Below, one piece after another: positions 19,074 to 26,186 of a DNA stretch of 64,000 bases. This DNA is from Pseudomonadota bacterium. GTDB taxonomy: Bacteria > Pseudomonadota > Alphaproteobacteria > Rhodospirillales > Magnetospirillaceae. Location: contig JAJXUO010000006.1 of the NCBI GenBank assembly GCA_021782815.1, forward strand, positions 22,771 through 86,770. Reading direction: 5' to 3'. Both the position numbers and the translations under genes were made by a program. Below the pieces are notes generated by a model. It was not told the DNA's origin, made no database searches, and worked only from the letters and a program-made list of their open reading frames with translations. The stretch's first letter is position 1, and the number at the start of each line of letters is the position of its first letter.

Positions 19074-20359
19074 GACGCCTCCCCGGCCAGGGCGTTCACC
19101 GCCGCCGCCGCCATGGCGCTGCCGCCGCGCCGTCCCAGCAGGGCGATATGCGGCAGCCCGGCGGCGGCCAGGGCCTCCTTCGATTCGGCGGCGCCGACGA
19201 AGCCCACGGGAAAGCCCAGGATGGCGGCCGGACGCGGGCCGCCGTTCCGGATCATCTCCAGCAGATGGAACAGGGCGGTGGGGGCGTTGCCGATGGCCAC
19301 CACCGCGCCCTCCAGATGCGGGCGCCACAGGTCCACGGCGGCGGCGGTGCGGGTGGTGCCCAGCCGCTGCGCCAAAGGCGCGGTGCGGGCGTCGTTCAAC
19401 AGGCAATGCACGGGGCTGCCCGCCGTCAGGCGGCGGCGGATGATGCCGTGCGCCACCATCTCCACATCCACCAGCAGCGGCCGTCCGGCGGCCAGGGCGG
19501 CGCGGCCCGCGTCGGCGGCGCCGGGGGCGAAGCTGAGATCGGCGGCGATTTCCGGCATGCCGCAGGCATGGATCACCCGCACCGCCACCTCCTGCTCCAG
19601 GGGGGCGAAGGCGGCGAGATCGGCCTCGGCGTGGATGATGGCGAAGGATTTGTCGTAGATGGCGGCGGGATCGCGCAGATAGGGCGGCGGTGCCGCCTCG
19701 CCGTCCGGGGCGGTGAGGCCCAGCAGCCAGCCCTCGGCGTGCAGCACGGCGGCGCGGGTTGCATCGTCGAGGCCGGGATCGGCGGCGAACAGCGGCCCCA
19801 GCCGCCCGGCCTGGTCGAGACGGCAAAGCTGGGTCAGGCGGGCCATGGGATCGCTGTCGGCCTGCGGCAGTTCGGCCACCAGCACGGTGCCGGGGGCCGG
19901 GCGCTCCAAAGCGGCCAGACCGGTTTCGAACGGCCAGACCTTAAGGGCCCCGGTCAGTTCCGGATGGTCGCGCAGCTGTTGCAGACAGGCGATGGCGGCA
20001 AGGTTCGGCCCCGCCGCCGTCTGTCCCGAACGGCGTTCGGCAAGGCGCGGCGGCCAGGATCGGTCGGCAAGCGCGGCCTCGTCCCGGGCGGCGCGCCGCC
20101 ACAGGGCCTGCCAGTCGGCCCGGCGGGGATCAAGGTCGGCGCAGGCCGTCGCCGCCGCGCCCAGCGGAAAATCGCAGGCCAGAAGCACGGTCAGGCCGCG
20201 CGCCGCCAGCTCCGACAGCGGCGCCAGCAGGGCGTCGCGGGCGGCGGCGGCCTCGATCCGGCCGATGATCTGATCGGGGCGGCCGGGTTGCCGCAAGGCC
20301 ATGGACCAGCCGCGTCCCTGACGGTGAATCGCCACCGCGACGGCATCGAACAGCGCCAT
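19070..20359 (-). CDS. cobH: Precorrin-8X methylmutase CobH with an extra N-terminal domain
   Basis: The C-terminal part (about 222-429) is CobH/CbiC, which moves the C11 methyl to C12. It has YLRDPAAIYDKSFA, the catalytic His in RVIHACGMPEIAADL, and GNAPTALFHLLE, and it is full length for a normal CobH. The first ~220 residues are extra and in frame. They contain LACDFPLG and LKVWPFETG, patterns I recall from a stand-alone alphaproteobacterial family with a probable RNase-H-like fold. No internal Met with a good ribosome site precedes YLRDPAA, so a true fusion is the simplest reading. It is preceded by cbiX after 11 bases. Confidence 0.88.
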   Translation of the reverse strand: MALFDAVAVAIHRQGRGWSMALRQPGRPDQIIGRIEAAAARDALLAPLSELAARGLTVLLACDFPLGAAATACADLDPRRADWQALWRRAARDEAALADRSWPPRLAERRSGQTAAGPNLAAIACLQQLRDHPELTGALKVWPFETGLAALERPAPGTVLVAELPQADSDPMARLTQLCRLDQAGRLGPLFAADPGLDDATRAAVLHAEGWLLGLTAPDGEAAPPPYLRDPAAIYDKSFAIIHAEADLAAFAPLEQEVAVRVIHACGMPEIAADLSFAPGAADAGRAALAAGRPLLVDVEMVAHGIIRRRLTAGSPVHCLLNDARTAPLAQRLGTTRTAAAVDLWRPHLEGAVVAIGNAPTALFHLLEMIRNGGPRPAAILGFPVGFVGAAESKEALAAAGLPHIALLGRRGGSAMAAAAVNALAGEAS

Positions 20360-20370
20360 GGGGCCGGGCC

Positions 20371-21363
20371 TCAGTGATCGTGATCATGATCACGGGCATG
20401 ATCGTGATCATGCCCGTGGGAATGGCCGTGGTGATGACCGTGGTGATGATCGTGGCCGTGGTGGTGGTCGTGATGCGGGTGGGCATCGGTGCCGATGCCC
20501 ACCACATGGTGGTGGTGGCCGGCCTGGGCCTGGCCCACCTCGTGTTCGCGGCCCAGCACCTGTTCGCGGTATTTGCACAGCTGGCAGTTCATGGCCGGAT
20601 TGCCGTCGCGCATTTCCTCCAGCCGCTCGACGAAGGCGTCGATCACCAGATCGTGGTCCCTGAGGTAGGGGGCCTTCAAAAACTCGATGTCGGGATAGAG
20701 GGCGGCGGCCTCGTCGGTCCAGTCGTAGATGCGCTTGACCAGGATGCCGGTGAACAGGAAATAGGGAAAGACGATGATGCGCTTGAAACCCAGCTTGGCG
20801 GCACGGGCCAGCCCGGCGTCCACCAGGGGCGCGGTCACGCCGGAATAGGCGGTTTCGGCCCAGCCGAAGCCCATGCCTTCCCACAGCATGCGGGTAACCT
20901 TGCTGATGTTGGAATTGGCGTCGGGGTCGTTGGTGCCGCGCCCCACCACCATCAGCAGGGTGTCGGCGCGGGGCATCTTGCGGGTCGAGGTCCGCTCGGC
21001 GCTTTCGATGCGTTCGGCGGCCACCCGCAGCAGCTTGGCGTCCACCGCCAGATCGCGGCCGTATTTCACCTCAATGTCGGGATTCTCGGCGGCGAAGCTG
21101 TTGATCTCCCACGGCAGATCGTTTTTGACATGGCCGGCGGCGAACAGCATGGCCGGTACCGCCAGGATGCGTTCGGCGCCACGCGCCTTCAAGGCCTCCA
21201 GGCCGTCGCGGATCACCGGACGGGCGAATTCGAGAAAACCGCTTTCCACATCCTCGTGGGGGAACCGCTGGCGGAAATGCCGGGCCAGCAGGTTGAACTC
21301 TTCCACGGCCTGGGCATCGCGGCTGCCGTGGCCGCAGATCATAATGGCGGTTTTCTTCGTCAT
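20371..21363 (-). CDS. cbiX: Sirohydrochlorin cobaltochelatase CbiX with His-rich tail
   Basis: Inserts Co2+ into sirohydrochlorin (or a related precorrin) and commits the ring to cobalamin. The 330 residues contain two chelatase halves, with IMICGHGSRD at the N-terminus, VPAMLFAAGHVKNDLP and FPYFLFTGILVKRI. An MNCQLC motif (MxCxxC) follows that in CbiX relatives holds an Fe-S centre. The last ~49 residues contain 25 His with Asp and Gly, a probable cobalt store; the DNA there is simple-sequence-like for that reason. The start is MTKKTAIMIC at 21363, and the gene leads the operon. Confidence 0.94.
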   Translation of the reverse strand: MTKKTAIMICGHGSRDAQAVEEFNLLARHFRQRFPHEDVESGFLEFARPVIRDGLEALKARGAERILAVPAMLFAAGHVKNDLPWEINSFAAENPDIEVKYGRDLAVDAKLLRVAAERIESAERTSTRKMPRADTLLMVVGRGTNDPDANSNISKVTRMLWEGMGFGWAETAYSGVTAPLVDAGLARAAKLGFKRIIVFPYFLFTGILVKRIYDWTDEAAALYPDIEFLKAPYLRDHDLVIDAFVERLEEMRDGNPAMNCQLCKYREQVLGREHEVGQAQAGHHHHVVGIGTDAHPHHDHHHGHDHHHGHHHGHSHGHDHDHARDHDHDH

Positions 21364-21465
21364 GGCGCCTGGTCCTTGCCTCTGGGCGTTGATGTTTAAG
21401 GGCTGTCGGCTGGTCAATGGCCTCCGGCCAACGGGACCGGCACTATAAAGACCCGCGCGGCTTTT

Positions 21466-21666
21466 GTCTCCCCGGTTGACGGAGCCATCGAGCGGGCGCG
21501 ACGGCTCCGGTTTGTTTTATATGCCCCTCAGGCGCCGGGCGCTGGCGTTCCGCCAGCTTGGCTTGTCGCTTTTGCCTCCGCGCAAGCGCTCCCGGCAACG
21601 CTCCGGCGGCCTCAATGGCCTAGTCAGCCGCATGAAGCGGCTTCCAAGTGTCTCCCCGGTTGACGG
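21466..21666. repeat. 17-bp direct repeats flanking a repeat-bearing segment
   Basis: GTCTCCCCGGTTGACGG occurs at 21466-21482 and again at 21650-21666. Each is followed by a hairpin: GGAGCC/GGCTCC with TCG/CGA inside at 21481-21508, and GGGCTC/GAGCCC just after the second. The enclosed segment holds the inverted 125-bp repeat. The whole 21364-21695 gap between cbiX and cbiB has no gene. Confidence 0.7.
21518..21646 (-). repeat. 125-bp repeat, inverted single copy
   Basis: Read on the minus strand it matches the tandem units at 4522-4771: CCGGAGCGTTGCCGGGAGCG, then ACAAGCCAAGCTGGCGGAAC, then GCGCCCGGCGCCTGAGGGGC. It keeps the same CGCCAGC-type hairpin and the leading GGAAGCCGC...GCGGCTGACTAG. 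It shows more point changes than the two tandem units show between themselves. Confidence 0.82.
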
Positions 21667-21695
21667 CAGGGCTCGGGAGAGCCCATTCTGCCGCC

Positions 21696-22685
21696 ATGTT
21701 CCCCTTGTCCGAAAGCTCCGCGGCGTTCCATCCCCTGCTCATTCTGGTGGTGGCGCTGATGATCGACGCCGTGGTGGGCGATCCGCCCTGGCTGTGGCGG
21801 CGCCTGCCCCATCCGGTGGCGCTCATCGGCGGGGCCATCGCCCTGCTGGAGCGCAAGCTGAACCGCGACAGCCGCCCCGGCTACGACCGCCGGGTGCGCG
21901 GCGCCCTGGTGGCGGTGCTGCTGGTGGCGGCGGCGGTGGGCGTAGGCATCGGCGTGGTCGCCTTGCGCCGCAAAACCGGCTGGGGCGGGCTGGTGGAACT
22001 GGCCCTGACCTGGGCGCTGATCGCCCAGCGCAGCCTGTTCGACCATGTGCGGGCGGTGGCGGTGGCCCTGGAGCGCGAAGGGCTGGCGGGCGGACGGCGG
22101 GCGGTGGCCCGCATCGTCGGCCGCGATCCCGACAGCCTGGACGCCGCCGGGGTGGCCCGCGCCGCCATCGAATCCTGTGCCGAGAATTTCGCCGACGGCG
22201 TGGTGGCGCCGGTGTTCTGGTGTCTGCTCTTCGGCCTGCCCGGCCTGCTGGCCTATAAAACGGTGAACACCCTGGACAGCATGATCGGCCACCGCTCCGA
22301 GCGCTACCGCGATTTCGGCATGGTGTCGGCGCGGCTGGACGACGCCATGAACCTCATTCCGGCCCGGCTGGCCGGGGCGCTGCTGGCCCTGGCGGCGCTG
22401 TTCGTGCCGGGCGGCCGGCCGCTGGCGGCCTGGCGGGTGATGCTGCGCGATCACGGCCATCACCGTTCCCCCAATTCCGGTTGGCCCGAGGCGGCCATGG
22501 CCGGCGGTCTGGGCCTGGCCCTGGCCGGGCCGCGCCGCTATCCCGGCTATGTGGCCGACGAGGCCTGGATCGGCCAGGGCCGCAGCCAGGCCACCAGTCT
22601 CGATATCCGCCTGGCCCTGATGTGCCTGGTGGTGGCCTGCCTGCTGAACGGCGGACTGGTGCTGGTCCTGCTGCTGGCCGGCTAA
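21696..22685 (+). CDS. cbiB: Adenosylcobinamide-phosphate synthase CbiB/CobD
   Basis: Membrane enzyme that attaches aminopropanol (phosphate) to adenosylcobyric acid. The 329 residues have about five hydrophobic helices, MIDAVVGDPPWLWRRLPHPV near the N-terminus, ESCAENFADGVVAPVFW (about 150-167), and AYKTVNTLDSMIGHRSERY followed by DDAMNLIPARL. The start is MFPLSESS at 21696; an in-frame start at 21648 falls in the flanking direct repeat. It is divergent from cbiX. Its TAA stop ends in the first base of a decayed copy of the 147-bp element. Confidence 0.94.
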   Translation: MFPLSESSAAFHPLLILVVALMIDAVVGDPPWLWRRLPHPVALIGGAIALLERKLNRDSRPGYDRRVRGALVAVLLVAAAVGVGIGVVALRRKTGWGGLVELALTWALIAQRSLFDHVRAVAVALEREGLAGGRRAVARIVGRDPDSLDAAGVARAAIESCAENFADGVVAPVFWCLLFGLPGLLAYKTVNTLDSMIGHRSERYRDFGMVSARLDDAMNLIPARLAGALLALAALFVPGGRPLAAWRVMLRDHGHHRSPNSGWPEAAMAGGLGLALAGPRRYPGYVADEAWIGQGRSQATSLDIRLALMCLVVACLLNGGLVLVLLLAG

Positions 22686-22768
22686 TAGCAAATCCCGTTG
22701 ATCGGACCCGATCACCGGAGCCCCTCACGCGGCATCAGCCGCGCGTCGCCGGTTAGGAGCCTCTTTTT
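22685..22768 (+). repeat. Decayed copy of the 147-bp element, possibly acting as terminator
   Basis: ATAGCAAATCCCGTTGATCG, then CCGATCAC, CCCTCACGCG, CGCGCGTCGCC and GGTTAGGAGC align in parts with the intact element. The middle and right end are missing. It contains CGCGGC/GCCGCG (22728-22743) and ends in TTTTT (22764-22768), so it may now terminate cbiB transcription. Confidence 0.65.
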
Positions 22769-22806
22769 CTCCTGCGAAAATTTTATTATTGTTCGCCAGT
22801 CAAATC

Positions 22807-22856
22807 CATGGATTGGCGGGGGCCATTGCATGGATTAGCCAATATTCATGGAATGG
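22807..22856 (+). repeat. Three imperfect direct repeats upstream of amt
   Basis: CATGGATTGG (22807), CATGGATTAG (22829) and CATGGAATGG (22847) are spaced 22 and 18 bases apart, roughly two helical turns, about 120-165 bases before amt. This arrangement suggests an activator or repressor site. The first repeat also lies in the palindrome AATCCATGGATT (22803-22814). Confidence 0.45.
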
Positions 22857-22971
22857 TGGCGGGAAAATACAGGTGTATTGCCTATATTTTATTCCAATCA
22901 CTGTTTTGCACATTTTGTGAACATCGACGGAGCGTCTCAGAGAGCGCCCCGCAGCGGGAGGATATGATCCG

Positions 22972-24204
22972 ATGAGTGCGACAGCGACGGGCATGGACGT
23001 ATTATTCATCTTGCTGGGGGCGGTGATGGTTCTGGCCATGCATGCCGGATTCGCCTTTCTGGAAGTGGGGACGGTGCGGCGCAAGAATCAGGTCAATGCC
23101 CTGGTGAAGATCATCACCGATTTCGCCATGTCCACCTGCGCCTATTTCTTCATCGGATATTCCGTGGCCTACGGGGTGAACTTCCTGGTGTCGGCCAAGG
23201 CCCTGACCGGCGGCGCTCCGGGGCTGTTCGCGCCCAAGGGCTACGATCTGGTCAAGTTCTTCTTTCTGGCCACCTTCGCCGCCGCCATTCCCGCCATCAT
23301 CTCGGGCGGCATCGCCGAACGGGCCCGCTTCTGGCCGCAGATCTGCGCCACCGCCCTGCTCACCGCGCTGTGCTATCCCACCCTGGAAGGCATGATGTGG
23401 GGCAGCCGCTTCGGCGTGCAGGCCTGGATGCTGTCCACCTTCGGGGCGCATTTCCATGATTTCGCCGGCTCGGTGGTGGTGCATGCCTTCGGCGGCTGGG
23501 TGGCGCTGGGGGCGGTCAGCCTGTTGGGGCCGCGCATGGGCCGCTATCGCAAGAACGGCACGGGGGTCAACATTCCGCCGTCCAACATCCCCTTCCTGGC
23601 CCTGGGCGCCTGGGTTTTGTCGGTGGGCTGGTTCGGCTTCAATGTCATGAGCGCCCAGAAGCTGGACGGCATTTCCGGCCTGGTGGCCCTGAATTCGCTG
23701 ATGGCCATGGTGGGCGGCATTCTGTCGGCCCTGCTGGTCAGCCGTAACGATCCCGGCTTCATCCATAACGGCGCCCTGGCCGGGCTGGTGGCGGTGTGCG
23801 CCGGGTCCGACGTCATGCATCCCCTGGGGGCGCTGGCCACCGGCGCCATCGCCGGGGTCCTGTTCGTGTGGGGCTTCAACCAGTGTCAGACCAAGTGGAA
23901 GATCGACGATGTGCTGGGGGTGTGGCCGCTGCACGGTTTTTGCGGCGCCTTCGGCGGCATCGCCTGCGGCCTGTTCGGCCAGGAGGCTCTGGGCGGCCTG
24001 GGCGGGGTGTCGCTGCCGGCGCAGATCACCGGCACCCTGCTGGGCGTCGGGATGGCCCTGATCTCGGGCTTCGGCGTTTACGGCCTGCTGCGGGCCACTC
24101 TCGGCCTGCGTCTGTCGGAAGAGGACGAATTCCGTGGCGCCGATCTGTCGCTGCATCGCATCGGCGCGTATCCGGAAGAGGAGATCACCGGTTACGAGGA
24201 GTGA
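22972..24204 (+). CDS. amt: Ammonium transporter (Amt family)
   Basis: Trimeric inner-membrane ammonium channel. The 410 residues show about 11 hydrophobic helices with no signal peptide. The family signature FHDFAGSVVVHAFGGWVALGA includes the first pore His, and the second twin His is in WPLHGFCGAFGG. FFFLATFAAAIPAIISGGIAER and NPGFIHNG-like NDPGFIHNGALAGLVAVCAG are also typical. GGAGGA lies 10 bases before the ATG. No PII (glnK) gene is adjacent, which is unusual for amt. The TGA stop ends in the first base of a 147-bp element. Confidence 0.95.
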   Translation: MSATATGMDVLFILLGAVMVLAMHAGFAFLEVGTVRRKNQVNALVKIITDFAMSTCAYFFIGYSVAYGVNFLVSAKALTGGAPGLFAPKGYDLVKFFFLATFAAAIPAIISGGIAERARFWPQICATALLTALCYPTLEGMMWGSRFGVQAWMLSTFGAHFHDFAGSVVVHAFGGWVALGAVSLLGPRMGRYRKNGTGVNIPPSNIPFLALGAWVLSVGWFGFNVMSAQKLDGISGLVALNSLMAMVGGILSALLVSRNDPGFIHNGALAGLVAVCAGSDVMHPLGALATGAIAGVLFVWGFNQCQTKWKIDDVLGVWPLHGFCGAFGGIACGLFGQEALGGLGGVSLPAQITGTLLGVGMALISGFGVYGLLRATLGLRLSEEDEFRGADLSLHRIGAYPEEEITGYEE

Positions 24205-24350
24205 TACCAAGTCGCGATGAGTTTGACTCATCGCGACGCGGGTTAGGAGCAAGGCGACGCGCGCCTGATGGCGCGAAGCCAAGGGTTTCGGAGAAACCCG
24301 CCCGGCGCATGAGGGGGCGGTGATCGGTTCCGATCACCGCAATTCGGTAT
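24204..24350 (-). repeat. 147-bp hairpin repeat (MITE-like), copy 3
   Basis: Exactly 147 bp, in the opposite orientation to copies 1, 2 and 4. It starts ATACCAAGTCGCGATGAG at the amt stop codon and ends CGGTAT, with one terminal change. The four hairpins are kept. It lies between the convergent amt and rimI ends. Confidence 0.9.
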
Positions 24351-24383
24351 GAGACCGGTCGGCCCTTGATTTGACCCGACGGG

Positions 24384-24836
24384 TCAAATCATTGGCCGGG
24401 CGGTATGGTCGACGCCAAGATCCTTGCGCAGCACCAGGGCATCGGTGACGCCTCCGTAATAACGGGGGCGCCGTCCCACCGTGTGAAAGCCGTGGGCGGC
24501 GTAGAGGGCCTGTCCGGCGGCATTGTCGGCCGCCACTTCCAGAAACAGGGCGGCGGCGCCCCGAACCCGGGCCTCGGCGGCGGCGGCGGCCAGCAGGCGG
24601 GCGCCGAGACCGGCGCGGCGGTAGGGCGGCAGCACCAGGATGGTCAGCACCTCGGCCTCGTCGGCGGCGGCGCGGCAGAGCACGAACCCTTCCGGCCGCG
24701 CCTCTCCCGCCAGGAAGCCGTAACTGCCGGGCAGGGCCAGCAGATCGGCCATGGCCTTGGCGTCCCAGGGTTCCTTGAAACAGACGTGATGCATGCCGGC
24801 CATCAGCGCGGCATGGGCCGGGGAGAGCGGCGTCAT
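24384..24836 (-). CDS. rimI: Ribosomal protein S18 alanine N-acetyltransferase (RimI-like)
   Basis: GNAT acetyltransferase of 150 residues. The acetyl-CoA loop is in VLTILVLPPYRRAGLGARLL (about 70-89), and the C-terminal NxxxxxLYxxxGFxxxGRRxxYY signature is NAAGQALYAAHGFHTVGRR. The start is MTPLSPAH at 24836, overlapping the tsaB stop as ATGA. The tsaB-rimI pairing is the usual bacterial order and supports RimI over a generic acetyltransferase. Its substrate is probably the N-terminus of S18 or related proteins. Confidence 0.9.
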   Translation of the reverse strand: MTPLSPAHAALMAGMHHVCFKEPWDAKAMADLLALPGSYGFLAGEARPEGFVLCRAAADEAEVLTILVLPPYRRAGLGARLLAAAAAEARVRGAAALFLEVAADNAAGQALYAAHGFHTVGRRPRYYGGVTDALVLRKDLGVDHTARPMI

Positions 24837-25513
24837 GCGGCGGGGGCTCCCGGCGGCAGGGTGACGTCGGGCGGACGCAGGTACAGCGGGTCCGGCGGCA
24901 GGGCGGTGCCGGCCCGCCACCGCGCCAGGGCCAGGGCGGCGACGATGCGGGCGTCGGGCAGCGGCGGCGCCGACGACAGCCGGGCGCCGGGCAGGGCGGC
25001 GGCCAGGCGTTCGCCGGCATCGCCGGCGATCAGCACCGGCCCCTCGGCCAGGCGGGCCGCCGCCTCGGCCATCAGGGCCCGGGGCGGGGCCAGGGGGGTG
25101 AGATCGGCGGCGAAGGGTTGGAGGAACAGATCCTCGCGCTTGCCGTCCACCGCCACCAGCAGGGTCTGCCCCCGCCGTTCCACCTCGGGCACGCCGTGGG
25201 CCACCGCTTCGCAGCTGGTCACCCCCGCCACCGGCAGTCCGGCGGCGAAGGCCATGCCGCGCGCCGTCGCCAGGGCGATGCGCAGGCCGGTGAAGCTGCC
25301 GGGCCCCACCACCACGCCGATCAGGCCGAGCTCCGGCCAGTCCAGCCCGGCCTCGGCCATCACCTCGGTGATCATCGGCAGCAAAACCTCGGCCTGACCG
25401 CGCGCCAGCGTGCGGAAGCGGGCGGCGCGGACGGCGCCCCCGGCCAGAACGGCGGCGGAACAGGCGGTGGTGCTGCAATCGAAGGCCAGAACGGCGGGAT
25501 CGGCGGAGGGCAC
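24833..25513 (-). CDS. tsaB: tRNA threonylcarbamoyladenosine biosynthesis protein TsaB
   Basis: Scaffold partner of TsaD in t6A37 tRNA modification. The 226 residues start with VLAFDCSTTACSAAV, an ASKHA-fold phosphate-1-like loop. ELGLIGVVVGPGSFTGLRIALATARGMA (about 62-89), the hallmark of the family, follows. The length is typical. It overlaps rimI by four bases. Its promoter faces that of the D-Ala-D-Ala dipeptidase gene across a 73-base gap. Confidence 0.94.
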   Translation of the reverse strand: MPSADPAVLAFDCSTTACSAAVLAGGAVRAARFRTLARGQAEVLLPMITEVMAEAGLDWPELGLIGVVVGPGSFTGLRIALATARGMAFAAGLPVAGVTSCEAVAHGVPEVERRGQTLLVAVDGKREDLFLQPFAADLTPLAPPRALMAEAAARLAEGPVLIAGDAGERLAAALPGARLSSAPPLPDARIVAALALARWRAGTALPPDPLYLRPPDVTLPPGAPAA

Positions 25514-25586
25514 GGGATTTTTTCCTTATACAGGGCGGCGGCGCGGCTATACTGCCGCCAACTTTCCGTTTTCGCAAAGGTCCGAC

Positions 25587-26144
25587 ATGGCCCTGGTTCC
25601 CATCACCGCGCCCGACTACGACGTCGATCTGTCCATCGCCTACGCCACCGCCGACAATTTCACCGGCGCTCCGGTCTATGCCCGGCCCGATTGCTGGCTG
25701 CATGCCGATGCCGCCGCCTGTCTGCGTCAGGCCGTCACCCTGGCCCGGCCGCTGGGCCTGCGTCTGAAGATCTTCGACGCCTTCCGCCCGTCCGAGGCGC
25801 AGTGGCGGCTGTGGGAGCATACCCCCGATCCCGAATTCCTGGCCGATCCGCGCAAGGGCTCGCCCCATTCGCGCGGGGTGGCGGTGGATCTGACCCTGGT
25901 GGACGCCGCCAGCGGCCGGGAACTGGACATGGGCACCGGCTTCGACGCCTTCACGCCGCTGTCGCATCACGCCTCCACCGCCATTCCGGTGGAGGCCCAG
26001 CGCAACCGCCTGCTGCTCATGGGGCTGATGACCGCCGCCGGCTGGGATTTCTATCGCAATGAGTGGTGGCACTACCAGCTGTTCAACGCCCGCGCCGCCT
26101 ATCCTCTGTTCAGCGACAGCGCCCTGCCGGTTTCCATGATGTAA
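25587..26144 (+). CDS. ddpX: D-alanyl-D-alanine dipeptidase (VanX/DdpX family)
   Basis: Zinc peptidase that cleaves D-Ala-D-Ala, here more likely for peptidoglycan turnover than for resistance. The 185 residues contain DAFRP (the Arg that polarises the substrate), the zinc motif SPHSRGVAVD with His94 and Asp101, and EWWHY with catalytic Glu159 and zinc His162. There is no signal peptide, so a cytoplasmic location is expected, as for DdpX. The start is ATG 25587 behind AAAGG; a TATACT at 25548-25553 may be its -10 box. rlmN follows after 42 bases. Confidence 0.91.
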   Translation: MALVPITAPDYDVDLSIAYATADNFTGAPVYARPDCWLHADAAACLRQAVTLARPLGLRLKIFDAFRPSEAQWRLWEHTPDPEFLADPRKGSPHSRGVAVDLTLVDAASGRELDMGTGFDAFTPLSHHASTAIPVEAQRNRLLLMGLMTAAGWDFYRNEWWHYQLFNARAAYPLFSDSALPVSMM

Positions 26145-26186
26145 ATCCTCTTGCAAGCGGGGGGGCTGGCCCCCTATGTAACCGCC

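Noticed and set aside
20371..20500. Microsatellite or recombination site
   Set aside because: The GATCATGATC-type repetition is the codons of the CbiX His/Asp-rich tail.
21364..21695. Cobalamin riboswitch between cbiX and cbiB
   Set aside because: A GGGGAGAC-like stretch recalls the B12 box, but the other conserved core parts are missing in either direction; the region is explained by repeats and hairpins.
22801..22971. Sigma-54 promoter for amt
   Set aside because: TTGGCGGGGGCCATTGCA looks similar, but the GG-to-GC spacing is 11 instead of 10 and the flanks are poor.
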